A DNA stretch of 64,000 bases from CBDFHC01 sp965247585 (GTDB taxonomy: Bacteria > Chloroflexota > Dehalococcoidia > Lucifugimonadales > GCA-2712585), in NCBI GenBank assembly GCA_965247585.1, contig CBDFHC010000005.1:1178001-1242000 (forward strand), written 5' to 3'. Positions within the stretch are counted from its first letter, which is position 1. Each line of letters starts with the position of its first letter. The notes under the pieces are model-generated. The model searched no databases. It worked only from the letters and a program-made list of their open reading frames with translations, and was not told where the DNA came from. The position numbers and the translations under genes are program-made. Positions 8,106 through 16,856 of this stretch are shown here, in pieces.

Positions 8106-8984
8106 TTACACCACGCTGTCCGCAATCACCGCACCGAAAAGCAGCGCCAGGTAGAGGAGAGAGTAGAGGTAGAGCTGCCGGGCGCGGCGTGTGGTGCCGT
8201 CGCGTAGAAGCCGGGCGGCCATGAAAACAAAGGCGCCACCCAGGGCCAGAGCCGCCGAGAAGTAGATCCACCCCACCTGGTGAAGGGTGAAAAACATCAA
8301 CGTGAGGGCTACCAGGACCAGGGTATAGAGGAATATCGCTCGCTGGGTCTGGCTAATCCCCTGCACCACCGGCAGCATGGGGACGCCGGCGCGGGCGTAG
8401 TCCTCCTTAATGAGCAGGGCCAAGGCCCAGAAGTGCGGTGGCGTCCAGAAGAAGATGATTGCAAACAGATAGACGGCCGGTAGGTCAATGCTGCCGGTGA
8501 CGGCGGCCCAGCCCACCAACGGAGGCACGGCGCCGGCGGCCCCGCCCACAACGATGTTGTGGACCGAGGTCCGCTTCAGCCAGACCGTATAAACAAAGAC
8601 GTAAATTATGGTGCCGCTGAGGGCCAAGGCGGCGCTGAGCAGATTAACCCCGGCGGCCAGAAGAACGAATGCGGCCACGTTCAGGGCCACACCAAAGGCC
8701 AGCGCCTCTGAAGGACTGGTGCGGTGGGATGGGACGGGTCGACGCCGCGTCCGGGACATAAGGCTGTCTATGTCCCGGTCCAGAACGTGATTAATGGCGC
8801 TGGCGCCCCCCGCGGCCAGCGACCCTCCCACCAGGACCAACGCCACCAACGAGGCTGAGGGAAATCCCTCCGCCGCCAGGACCATTCCGCCCATGGCGGT
8901 GATGAGCAGCAGCAAGATGATGGGCGGCTTGGTTAGCTCCAGGTAGTCGGCCAGGGTGGCCCTGGCAGCGCGGGTGGTTATCAT
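8106..8984 (-). CDS. ctaB: Protoheme IX farnesyltransferase (heme O synthase)
   Basis: A UbiA-type membrane prenyltransferase that converts heme B to heme O, 292 residues. The first Asp-rich motif is in NHVLDRDIDSLMSRTRRRP, and the cytosolic loop HFWALALLIKEDYARAGVPMLP is typical of CyoE/CtaB. About nine membrane segments are visible. The ATG start overlaps the ctaA stop by 4 nt (ATGA), so the two are translationally coupled and act in sequence to make heme A for the oxidase upstream. Confidence 0.93.
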   Translation of the reverse strand: MITTRAARATLADYLELTKPPIILLLLITAMGGMVLAAEGFPSASLVALVLVGGSLAAGGASAINHVLDRDIDSLMSRTRRRPVPSHRTSPSEALAFGVALNVAAFVLLAAGVNLLSAALALSGTIIYVFVYTVWLKRTSVHNIVVGGAAGAVPPLVGWAAVTGSIDLPAVYLFAIIFFWTPPHFWALALLIKEDYARAGVPMLPVVQGISQTQRAIFLYTLVLVALTLMFFTLHQVGWIYFSAALALGGAFVFMAARLLRDGTTRRARQLYLYSLLYLALLFGAVIADSVV

Positions 8985-9946
8985 TGCATCACTGGCCTTA
9001 GACCGGGGGCCGAACGTTCCTTAGGCACGTCCAAAGCGGTGGGTGTCGCCGCGTTGGCGTAAGGGAGCAGGGCCACGGCGGCCAGCGCCGCCCAGACAGT
9101 GGTTGCCAGCGCCAGATGAAGGGCACGCAACTCCGGCGGTAGGCCAGACCATACGGCCACCGCCCCCACAACCACCTGGGCTATAAAGAGCGCCCCCGCT
9201 ACGGCGCCGGCCAGGGCCATGTCCGGACGCACGGCGCGCCCTCTAACGGTCAAGACCACCGTGGCCAGCACCAGGAGTCCGGCCACCACAGCTACGTAGC
9301 GATGCGCCATGTGGATAGCAGGCAACTTGCCGGACATGAAGGACCCGCCCTGGCACAGGGGCCAATCGTTACAGACCCCGGAGGCGCCGGAGGTGGTGAC
9401 GATGGAGCCGGTAAGAAGTAGAACGTAGACGCCAAGGGCGGTGGCGCCGGCCAGCACCGCGGTGCGGTTCATGCCCAGCCTGGAAAATGAAATCCCTCTA
9501 ATTGCGGACAGGGAAACCAGGATGAATAGCGCCAGCAGAGCTTCCGCCAGGGCCAGGTGAGCGGTGACCAGTTCACCCTTCAGCTCAGTTAGAACGGTGG
9601 CCCCGCCCAGAGCGGCCTGTGCTATCACCAGGACCAAGCCCAGCGTACAGGGCACCAGCAAGATCAGCCGGTTGCGATATCTGAGCCACGCCCATACCGT
9701 CATTACCAGCACCAATATGCCCACCACGGAAGCTACCAATCTGTGAGAGTACTCAATAAGGGTTTCGACATCGGCTGGAGGGATGATCTGGCCGTGGCAG
9801 AGTGGCCAGTCAGGGCAACCGAGTCCGGACCCGGTGACACGGACCACACCGCCGACCACTACCAGTATAAGCACGGCGGCGACGGTAGCAACGGTTAACC
9901 ACCGAAAACCGGCGCTGGGTTGGTCAGGTGCCCGCTGATATCTCAT
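8981..9946 (-). CDS. ctaA: Heme A synthase
   Basis: A CtaA/Cox15 membrane monooxygenase, 321 residues, that oxidises heme O to heme A. It shows the two-fold repeated architecture of four helices each. The Cys-containing loops are visible in both halves (GSGLGCPDWPLCHG and GASGVCNDWPLCQGG). Putative heme-ligand His residues are in EYSHRLVAS and HMAHRYVAV in one line of helices, and in TAHLAL and ALHLAL in the other. It starts at an ATG 50 nt after the subunit IV gene and overlaps ctaB by 4 nt. Confidence 0.92.
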   Translation of the reverse strand: MRYQRAPDQPSAGFRWLTVATVAAVLILVVVGGVVRVTGSGLGCPDWPLCHGQIIPPADVETLIEYSHRLVASVVGILVLVMTVWAWLRYRNRLILLVPCTLGLVLVIAQAALGGATVLTELKGELVTAHLALAEALLALFILVSLSAIRGISFSRLGMNRTAVLAGATALGVYVLLLTGSIVTTSGASGVCNDWPLCQGGSFMSGKLPAIHMAHRYVAVVAGLLVLATVVLTVRGRAVRPDMALAGAVAGALFIAQVVVGAVAVWSGLPPELRALHLALATTVWAALAAVALLPYANAATPTALDVPKERSAPGLRPVMQ

Positions 9947-9995
9947 GTGTCGTAATGGGTCCGGGCGCCTATCTGAATGCCCAATGTGAGGGAGG

Positions 9996-10709
9996 CTAGT
10001 TTAAGGTGAGAAGGAAGGCCACCAGGGACGCGAACTCGGCGTCAGTCATGGAGCCTCGAAGGGGCGGCATTATTGGGGCGAAGCCCTCCACTACCAAGGC
10101 GCCCGGCGTTTCAATGGACTCCCGGATATATCCCTCGGCGCTCAAGCCGGGATTTCTGCTACCCGCTCTGGTGGCCACGCCATCAAGCTGTGGTCCAACG
10201 GCGCCCACGGCCCCGGCAACACCCTCAATTGTATGGCAGGAGCCGCACCCTTTAGCAGTGAAGACCTGCGCCCCATCGCCACCCGTTGGTGGCTCTTCCG
10301 TTTCCGTGGGAGTGAGAGTCGGGGTAGGTGTACGCGGGACGGGCGTGGCCGTTTCTTCCCCGGCAGGAGCATGATCATCGCCAACGGTGGCGACGTTGGC
10401 GTCACCTAAGTCAAAATTCTGAAAGAGGGCAATGAGACCCAGGGTTACGCCGATGGCCAGCATGAGGCCGCCGGTGAAAAAGATGGAAAAAATCCGGTGG
10501 TCATACTTCAAGTGCATGAAGAATGCCACCACCATCCAGAACTTGAGGACGGAGAGGGCAATGAATATTGGGATCAAGACCGCGCCGGAGACGTCGACGT
10601 AAAAGGCGGCGACTTCGATGGCGGTTATGACGGCGAGTACGACCCCTATGAACACGTAGAAAATTGGCTGGGGATGGGGCTTTTCACTAGGGTGCCGGTG
10701 TTCTGCCAT
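9996..10709 (-). CDS. coxD: Cytochrome oxidase subunit IV fused to a cytochrome c domain
   Basis: A 237-residue two-part protein. Residues about 15-100 are a three-helix prokaryotic subunit IV domain (FWMVVAFFMHLKYD is typical). A Thr/Pro linker (about 118-142) leads to a class I cytochrome c domain with heme site C155-G-S-C-H159 and probable axial ligand Met214 in IMPPLRG. Subunit IV normally lacks heme, so this is a fusion. The cytochrome domain closely matches the last domain of CoxB in this locus. The gene lies 15 nt downstream of coxC. The cytochrome domain would sit on the outer face and feed electrons to CuA (inference). Confidence 0.88.
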   Translation of the reverse strand: MAEHRHPSEKPHPQPIFYVFIGVVLAVITAIEVAAFYVDVSGAVLIPIFIALSVLKFWMVVAFFMHLKYDHRIFSIFFTGGLMLAIGVTLGLIALFQNFDLGDANVATVGDDHAPAGEETATPVPRTPTPTLTPTETEEPPTGGDGAQVFTAKGCGSCHTIEGVAGAVGAVGPQLDGVATRAGSRNPGLSAEGYIRESIETPGALVVEGFAPIMPPLRGSMTDAEFASLVAFLLTLN

Positions 10710-10724
10710 ACAGTCTCCCGTTAT

Positions 10725-11348
10725 CTATCCTACGCAGGTGAGGCCGAAGGAGCCTACAAGGTAGACTGCGGTGAAGATCACGATCCAGACGACATCCACA
10801 AAGTGCCAGTAGAGGCCCACCAGGTCCACGTTCAATGGGTTTCCGGTGAACATCTGGGGGCGGAAGTAGGTAGCGGCCAGGACGGAAAGCAGCCAAATGA
10901 CGCCTATGGTGACGTGGGTGCCGTGAAAGCCGGTAAGAGTAAAGAAGGTGGACCCGAACAGGTTGGTCCCTATGGTGAGTCCATCGTCCACAAAGACGTT
11001 GAACTCGTACACCTGGAACCCCAGGAAGGTGGAGCCCATCAAGGCGGTCAGGAATAGCCAGATACGCAGGTTCTTTATGTCCCCCCGGTCCGCCGCGTTG
11101 ACGGCCAGCACCATCATCAGGCTGCTCATGAGGAGCACAAAGGTGCTGGCGGAGGTTATGGGAATGTCCAAGACGCAGGCTGGGGACTGGCCGTGAAGGA
11201 ACTCCGCTCTGCCACGGTTGATCATGTGGGTGGCGATCAGGGAGCCGAATAAAAGACATTCCGAACCCAGGAACATCCACATCAGGAGCTTCCGGTGGTT
11301 TAGACCGGTGGACGTGTACTCGTGCGATACGTCCGGGGTGTATTCCAT
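10725..11348 (-). CDS. coxC: Cytochrome c oxidase subunit III
   Basis: A 207-residue membrane protein with five helices, the short form common in caa3 oxidases. Signature segments are FLGSECLLFGSL (helix with conserved Glu), LGFQVYEF, TGFHGTHVTIG and LYWHFVDVVWIVIF near the C-terminus. It supports proton uptake and stability of subunit I. Its ATG overlaps the coxA stop (TAATG), so translation is coupled. Confidence 0.93.
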   Translation of the reverse strand: MEYTPDVSHEYTSTGLNHRKLLMWMFLGSECLLFGSLIATHMINRGRAEFLHGQSPACVLDIPITSASTFVLLMSSLMMVLAVNAADRGDIKNLRIWLFLTALMGSTFLGFQVYEFNVFVDDGLTIGTNLFGSTFFTLTGFHGTHVTIGVIWLLSVLAATYFRPQMFTGNPLNVDLVGLYWHFVDVVWIVIFTAVYLVGSFGLTCVG

Positions 11349-13237
11349 TACGCCTGATGGTCTCCGTGGTCGTTATGGGTTGAAGGAGCGGTGGGAGGTT
11401 CGAAGGCCCAGCCGAAGATGGCGTCCACGGCCAGGATTCCACCGAATATGCTGACGGAGATGTGGGATATCAATCCTCCGGCAATCAGGGAAAGCCCCAC
11501 CGCCAAGAGAAGCGGATAAAAGGACGGGGACGGCATGTGGATGCTTCCGGCCTCCGGCTCCTCCTGGAGCGCCGCGCCGCGGACCATCGGCACTGGCTTG
11601 CCCTCGCCGTCCTCAGCGTATTTGTAGTGCCAGAAAGCGTCCCTATCCTTGACGGTTGGTATTCGGGCGAAGTTGTACTCCGGCGGCGGCGAAGGGATGG
11701 ACCACTCCAGGGTGCGCCCGTCCCACGGGTCGGCTGGGGCCTTCTCGCCGTGTTTGAAGCTGTGCCAAACGTTCTGGAGGAAGACAAAAACGCCAAGGCC
11801 AATGATGAACACGCCAACGGTAGAGACGACGTTCCAGAACTCCCAACCCTGGCCTTCCGCATAGGTATAGACGCGGCGCAGCATTCCATCAAGGCCCAAA
11901 AAGTGCATGGGGAAGAATGTCACGTTGAACCCAATGAAGATGAGCCAGAAGTTAAGCTTGCCCAGAACATCGCTCATCATGCGCCCGAAGACCTTGGGCC
12001 ACCAGTAGTAGATACCGGCAAAGAGGCCGAATATGCTGCCGCCAAAGAGGACGTAGTGGAGGTGGGCGACGATGAAATAGGTGTCGCTTTGCTGGGTGTC
12101 CGAGGGGGCCACCGCATGCATGACACCGCTGAGGCCACCGATGATGAACATGGCGACGAAGCCAAGTGAGAATAGCAAAGGAGGAGTAAAGCTGATGGAC
12201 CCCCCCCATAAAGTGGCAATCCAGTTGAATATCTTGATGCCCGTGGGAATGGCGATAAACATGGTAATGAGGGAGAACGCGGCATCCGCGGTGGGACCCA
12301 ACCCCACGGTGAACATGTGATGGCTCCATACGCCCCAACCCATGAAGCCTATGAGCACTCCGGACATAACCACCACGGTATAGCCGAAAAGCGGTTTGCG
12401 AGAGAATACGGGAATTATTTCTGACACTATCCCCATGGCCGGCAGGATAAGGATGTAGACCTCCGGGTGGCCGAAGGCCCAGAAGAGGTGCTGCCATAGC
12501 ACCGGGCTGGCCCCGGCTGTGGTATCAAAGAAGACGGTGCCGAAAAGCCTATCCAACAGCAGCAGGGTGATAGCCACGGTGATAATCGGGAAGGCAAGGA
12601 CAAGGAGGAATGAGACCACCAGGGTCATCCAGACGAAGACGGGCATGCGCATCATGGTCATGCCTGGGGCACGCATGTTTACGATGGTGACAATGAAGTT
12701 GAAGGCCGCGGCAAGGGAAGACACGCCCAGCACCTGCAGGCCCAGTATCCAGAAATCCACGCCATGTCCGGCAGAATATGCGGAGCTGGTGAGAGGCGAA
12801 TAGGCGAACCATCCTACGGACGGAGCGCCCCCGGCCAGGAAGCTAACGTTCAGTAATATGGCGCCAAAGAGGAACATCCAATAGCTGAAGGCGTTGAGCC
12901 GGGGGAAGGCCACGTCTCTGGCGCCGATAAGCAGCGGGATGATGAAGTTGAAGAAGGCGGCGCCCAGGGGCATGATCACCAAGAAGATCATGGTGGTGCC
13001 GTGCATGGTGAAGAGCTGGTTGAACACCTCTGGACTGACAACGTCGGCCTCAGCCCGGGCCAACTGAAGGCGCATGAGGAGGGCCTCAAAGCCGCCGATG
13101 ATGAACATGATGAAGGCAGTAGTGCCGTACAGGATGCCAATGCGCTTGTGGTCAATGGTGGTCAGCCAGCCGAGGAGCCCAGCAGTGGACACAGGCCTGG
13201 ACAGCATGCCATTGACGACGGTATTGACGGTGGCCAT
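11348..13237 (-). CDS. coxA: Cytochrome c oxidase subunit I (A-type, caa3)
   Basis: The catalytic subunit of the heme-copper oxidase, 629 residues. The A-type CuB/K-channel motif is intact in FGHPEVYILILPAMG, with the His-Tyr pair and the helix VI Glu context. The heme-ligand His regions are TMHGTTMIF near the N-terminus and the pair in VAHLHYVLFGG. SHHMF carries the two other CuB histidines. A C-terminal extension adds two membrane helices and a His-rich tail. It starts at an ATG about 90 nt downstream of coxB and reduces O2 with proton pumping. Confidence 0.95.
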   Translation of the reverse strand: MATVNTVVNGMLSRPVSTAGLLGWLTTIDHKRIGILYGTTAFIMFIIGGFEALLMRLQLARAEADVVSPEVFNQLFTMHGTTMIFLVIMPLGAAFFNFIIPLLIGARDVAFPRLNAFSYWMFLFGAILLNVSFLAGGAPSVGWFAYSPLTSSAYSAGHGVDFWILGLQVLGVSSLAAAFNFIVTIVNMRAPGMTMMRMPVFVWMTLVVSFLLVLAFPIITVAITLLLLDRLFGTVFFDTTAGASPVLWQHLFWAFGHPEVYILILPAMGIVSEIIPVFSRKPLFGYTVVVMSGVLIGFMGWGVWSHHMFTVGLGPTADAAFSLITMFIAIPTGIKIFNWIATLWGGSISFTPPLLFSLGFVAMFIIGGLSGVMHAVAPSDTQQSDTYFIVAHLHYVLFGGSIFGLFAGIYYWWPKVFGRMMSDVLGKLNFWLIFIGFNVTFFPMHFLGLDGMLRRVYTYAEGQGWEFWNVVSTVGVFIIGLGVFVFLQNVWHSFKHGEKAPADPWDGRTLEWSIPSPPPEYNFARIPTVKDRDAFWHYKYAEDGEGKPVPMVRGAALQEEPEAGSIHMPSPSFYPLLLAVGLSLIAGGLISHISVSIFGGILAVDAIFGWAFEPPTAPSTHNDHGDHQA

Positions 13238-13328
13238 TACCTGACTCCTACCGCGGGCTGAGAGCCGGTGTGAGTCCGCCTGTGGTGAAGCGGCGGTTCA
13301 TTATATCCCACGGTTGCGAAGATGCACT

Positions 13329-14774
13329 TCATTCCAGGCTCCGGAGATAGTCCACCAGGCCATTGAACTCTTGATCACTCATGGAGGCCCGGAGAGGCGG
13401 CATTACGTTGGAGAAGCCTTCCACTAGGAAAGCGCCAGGAGTCTCGATGGACTCTCGAATATACTCCTCGTCGTTGAGGCCGGGCTTTCTGGCGCCGGCC
13501 CTGGAGGCCAGGCCGTCTAGCGGGGGCCCCACCGCGCCGTCCATGCCAGCGACCCCCTCAATGGTGTGACAGGCGCCACAGCCTAATTGGGCCAGGACTT
13601 CTTCCGGAGACCGCGCGGTGGTAGTTGTCTCATCTCCGTCCGTGGGCGTTAGCGCGGCGGGTGGGGGCAGGAGGTAGGCCACCAAGGCATCAATGTCCTC
13701 AGAGGTCAGCCTGCTGCTGGAGTCGGGATGGTTGAAGGCCGTAGCCAGACGGGCCATCCGGTTGCCCGGTTTCACCCCCTCAGGGTCGGTGAGCCAGGCC
13801 CGCAGGTTCTCTTCCGTGTTTCCCAGTATACCGCCCGCCATGGTGATACGGCTGTCAAAGTGGGTCAAGTTGGGGGCATGGGTCTGGTTGGGCGCTCCCT
13901 CGGTCCACTGGTGCTCGCCGGCGAGGAAGGCCTCGGTCCGTCCGGCCCGCACCTCCGCTATATCGGGTCCCGAGGTGGTGTGACACAAGATGCAACCCTT
14001 GGCCAGGAAAACTTGTTGCCCCACGGCGCCCTGGCCGGTGAGGACGGGAGGCGGGGCCTGCTGCTCTGCCACCCAAAGGTTAAACTCGTCCTCGGAGACG
14101 GCCCTGACGCGGAAGCGCATCAAGGCATGAGCAATGCCACAGAACTCGGCGCACGTGCCCTGATAGATTCCAGGCTCCTCCGCCCTGAACCACGTATCGT
14201 TGGTCTTGTTGGGGATGATGTCCTGTTTGCCTCCCAGCTTGGGGACCCAGAAGCTGTGAATAACGTCGTTGGAGTCCAGCTTGAAGGCGACGTCCCTATT
14301 GACCGGGACCACTATCTCGTTGGCCGTGGTGACGTTGAGGCCAGGGTATTCGATCTCCCACCACCACTGGTGGGCCATAACGTCCACCTGCAACGGGTTG
14401 TCGGACGGGGGCTCATTCAGGTCGTAGATCGTGCGGATGGTCATGACTGCGATGGCGATGAGGAGGAGCGCCGGCGCAACCGTCCAGGCTATCTCCAAGG
14501 TGCGGTTGCCATGGACCTGAACAGGCCGGTCCGAGTGACCCTTCCGCGCTCGAAATTTATAAAGGGTGTAGCCAAAGATCCCGACCACCACCACAAAGAT
14601 AGCGACGGCGGCAAAGAAGATGACGTAGAAAAGGGTGAGCTGATTGTCTGAAACCGGGCCTTTAGGATCAAAGGTGGACTGGGGGTGCGATGGGTAACAA
14701 CCAATGAGGACTGGAGCCAGGGACAGGAGGGCAAGCAAGAGCGCCCAACGGCGCGAGAATAGCCTTGATGACAA
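13329..14774 (-). CDS. coxB: Cytochrome c oxidase subunit II with two cytochrome c domains
   Basis: A 481-residue lipoprotein form of subunit II (lipobox ending at Cys26) with two membrane helices (about 46-70 and 95-113). The CuA site is complete: H173, C208, C212, H216 and M219, with the binuclear-centre Glu between the two Cys. Two class I cytochrome c domains follow, with heme sites C261-x-x-C-H265 (axial Met340) and C399-x-x-C-H403 (axial Met458). Usual caa3 subunit II has one. The start is a TTG at 14774 preceded by AGGAAAAAG. It heads the oxidase operon under the promoter at 14837-14865. Confidence 0.93.
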   Translation of the reverse strand: MSSRLFSRRWALLLALLSLAPVLIGCYPSHPQSTFDPKGPVSDNQLTLFYVIFFAAVAIFVVVVGIFGYTLYKFRARKGHSDRPVQVHGNRTLEIAWTVAPALLLIAIAVMTIRTIYDLNEPPSDNPLQVDVMAHQWWWEIEYPGLNVTTANEIVVPVNRDVAFKLDSNDVIHSFWVPKLGGKQDIIPNKTNDTWFRAEEPGIYQGTCAEFCGIAHALMRFRVRAVSEDEFNLWVAEQQAPPPVLTGQGAVGQQVFLAKGCILCHTTSGPDIAEVRAGRTEAFLAGEHQWTEGAPNQTHAPNLTHFDSRITMAGGILGNTEENLRAWLTDPEGVKPGNRMARLATAFNHPDSSSRLTSEDIDALVAYLLPPPAALTPTDGDETTTTARSPEEVLAQLGCGACHTIEGVAGMDGAVGPPLDGLASRAGARKPGLNDEEYIRESIETPGAFLVEGFSNVMPPLRASMSDQEFNGLVDYLRSLE

Positions 14775-14836
14775 CTTTTTCCTGCCTAGATCCTTCCTGA
14801 AGAGAACACAAAAAGTCTGTAAAAAATTTCACGAAC

Positions 14837-14865
14837 ACTCTACCAATTGATCATATGGGAGTCAA
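14837..14865 (-). promoter_or_regulatory. Promoter of the cytochrome oxidase operon
   Basis: On the minus strand TTGACT, a 17-nt spacer and TAGAGT; the leader to coxB is about 56 nt. The spacer holds CATATG just after the -35 box, as at the pheS and coaE promoters. Confidence 0.72.
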
Positions 14866-14913
14866 GGAGAACCCAACGGCGGCATAGAAAAGAGACGTCC
14901 AGGAGGCTTCAAT

Positions 14914-15873
14914 CTAATCCTGACGACTCGCCGTCCGGTCCAGTTTACCAGCATTGGCCCGGCCTTCCAGGAAACGGCGCCGGGTTTCCTGGTCTCGGCG
15001 CCATTTTGCCTCAGCGCGCTCTTCCTGCTCCAGCCATAGGTATAGAAGGATCAAGATGGCGCCGACGAACATCATGGCGCCCGGTATCCACATAATTATC
15101 CCGCCCAGTTGCTGGTCCATGGCGGGTGTCACGCCCCAATGGTCGGGCGCAGCCTGATAGTGGGAGTAGATCGGCCCCTTGCCAAAGGTGAGGATTCCAC
15201 CCAGGACGATGTTCTGGAAAAGTGCCAGGAACAAGTAGAGGAAGCGCAGCGGGTAGGGGAGGAGTGAGCGCACCGGCGCAGGGCCGATGACCGGCCACCA
15301 GAAGAGGACCGCCGCGCCAAACATCACGAGGTGCTCCGTGGCGTGGAGGGTCTCGCTGTTCAGCGCCGCATTGTAGGCGGTGGGCGTGTGCCAGACCCAG
15401 ATGGCGCCAACGAACACCAACCAGGTAAAGACGGGCACGGTGACTCCCGTGAGCAGTCGCCGCAACAGGCCGGTCCGGCTGAGCACCTGGCCCACCCCTC
15501 GCCGCGCCACCTGAGGCAAAGCCCAGAGGTACACCTGGGCTGGATTGGCCAGAAGCAGTAGGGGGACGGCCACCATCATGAGCAGCAGATGCTGGACCAT
15601 ATGCATGAAAAAGAGGTCTCCCGCGTACCGGCCTACAGGGGAGACCAGTGATAGGGCCAGCGCGCCAAAGCCGCCCAGGTAGAGCAGCGTGGGGCCTGTC
15701 CTAAAAGTGGGGTACTTGGTGCGGTCCGCCAGGCGCCACCTGCCCAGCAAGTAGGCGGCTAGAACAACGCCGAGAGTCGCCAGCACGTAGGGAGACAGCT
15801 CCCAGTACCGTAGGAAATCCAGGAAGGTAGACGCACGGGGAAGGTGCTCGTGGCCAGTGTGCAGGAGAAACAT
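14914..15873 (-). CDS. ctaG: Cytochrome oxidase assembly protein CtaG (caa3 type)
   Basis: A 319-residue polytopic membrane protein of the caa3_CtaG family, distinct from Cox11, thought to help copper insertion into caa3 oxidase. Family features are FFMHMVQHLLLMMVAVPLLLLANP, the WHTPTAYNAAL segment, LHATEHLVMFGAAVLFWWP and the late MDQQLGGIIMWIPGAMMF. Conserved His and Met residues on these helices are candidate copper ligands. A charged tail follows. It lies upstream of coxB in the same direction, with a separate promoter for coxB between them. Confidence 0.9.
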   Translation of the reverse strand: MFLLHTGHEHLPRASTFLDFLRYWELSPYVLATLGVVLAAYLLGRWRLADRTKYPTFRTGPTLLYLGGFGALALSLVSPVGRYAGDLFFMHMVQHLLLMMVAVPLLLLANPAQVYLWALPQVARRGVGQVLSRTGLLRRLLTGVTVPVFTWLVFVGAIWVWHTPTAYNAALNSETLHATEHLVMFGAAVLFWWPVIGPAPVRSLLPYPLRFLYLFLALFQNIVLGGILTFGKGPIYSHYQAAPDHWGVTPAMDQQLGGIIMWIPGAMMFVGAILILLYLWLEQEERAEAKWRRDQETRRRFLEGRANAGKLDRTASRQD

Positions 15874-15882
15874 GTACCTGTC

Positions 15883-15888
15883 ATTTTA
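15883..15888 (-). promoter_or_regulatory. Possible -10 box for ctaG
   Basis: TAAAAT on the minus strand lies 9 nt before the ctaG ATG, which would make the mRNA leaderless or nearly so. No good -35 box is seen. Confidence 0.35.
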
Positions 15889-15921
15889 CACGGGAGGCCC
15901 GGCGGACATCATGAAGCCGTG

Positions 15922-15930
15922 TGCTAGAAT
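15922..15930 (+). promoter_or_regulatory. Extended -10 promoter before the ABC ATPase gene
   Basis: TGC-TAGAAT ends 8 nt before the ATG at 15939. Transcription would begin at or next to the start codon. Confidence 0.55.
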
Positions 15931-15938
15931 CCCTGCCC

Positions 15939-16853
15939 ATGGAAGAGGTGATTCAGGTAGAAGGGCTGGTGAAACGGTTCGGCAGCGTCACCGCAGTCGA
16001 CGGGGTATCTTTCGCGGTGCGAAAGGGCGAGATCTTCGGTCTGATAGGGCCCAACGGAGCAGGCAAGACCACCACGCTGGAGATAATAGAGGGGCTTCAG
16101 CGTCCCAGCCAAGGGCGGGTGAAGGTGCTGGGGCTGGATGTGGGCGGAGAAGCGGCACAGGTGAAGGAGCGTATCGGTGTCCAGCTCCAGGCGTCGGCCT
16201 ACTTCGATTATCTTACGCTGAAGGAGATCCTGGAGCTGTTCGGGAGTTTCTACCGGAGGCGGGTAAGTGCAAGGGAGTTGCTGGAGCAGGTGGACCTGGC
16301 GGACAGGGCTGACACCGTGCTGAAGAAGCTGTCCGGGGGCCAGAAGCAGAGGTTTACCGTGGCGGCCAGTCTGGTGAACGACCCGGAGCTGATTATTTTG
16401 GACGAGCCCACCACCGGATTGGACCCGGCGGCCAGGCGGAGCCTATGGAATCTGATCCGGCAGATCCACGGGCAGGGTAAGACCATTATATTGACCACGC
16501 ACTACATGGATGAGGCGGAGTCGCTTTGCCACCGGGTGGCCATCATGGACCAGGGAAAGGTGCTGGCCCTGGACACGGTGCCGCGGCTGGTGCGTCTGTT
16601 GGAGAAAGCCTATCGCTTGGTATTGGAAACATCCGGCCCGCTGGACCTTCCGCGCGAGGCCTGGGGCTTGGAAGACGGTGACTACGGCCAGGGGTGCTCC
16701 GTTACTTTGACGGTTAAAGAGCCAGCCCAAGTGCTAGCCAGGGTAATGGAGGAGGCAGAGCGGCAAGGGGTGACCATAGAGCATCTATCGGTGACTCCCG
16801 CCACCCTGGAGGACGTGTTCCTGGAGCTGACAGGGCATCACTTGCTGGACTAG
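15939..16853 (+). CDS. ABC transporter ATP-binding protein (DrrA/CcmA type)
   Basis: A 304-residue nucleotide-binding protein. Walker A is GPNGAGKTTT, the Q-loop lies in GVQLQASAYF, the signature is LSGGQKQR, Walker B is LIILDEPTTGLDP with the catalytic Glu, and the H-loop is in TTHYMDEAE. The C-terminal 80 residues are the extra domain of the DrrA/NatA group. An in-frame GTG at 15921 lies inside the promoter, so I take the ATG at 15939. It pairs with the ABC-2 permease that begins 3 nt downstream; the substrate is unknown. Confidence 0.9.
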   Translation: MEEVIQVEGLVKRFGSVTAVDGVSFAVRKGEIFGLIGPNGAGKTTTLEIIEGLQRPSQGRVKVLGLDVGGEAAQVKERIGVQLQASAYFDYLTLKEILELFGSFYRRRVSARELLEQVDLADRADTVLKKLSGGQKQRFTVAASLVNDPELIILDEPTTGLDPAARRSLWNLIRQIHGQGKTIILTTHYMDEAESLCHRVAIMDQGKVLALDTVPRLVRLLEKAYRLVLETSGPLDLPREAWGLEDGDYGQGCSVTLTVKEPAQVLARVMEEAERQGVTIEHLSVTPATLEDVFLELTGHHLLD

Positions 16854-16856
16854 GCC

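Noticed and set aside
13728..14651. A 307-codon plus-strand frame opposite coxB
   Set aside because: Antisense to a complete coxB with intact CuA and heme motifs.
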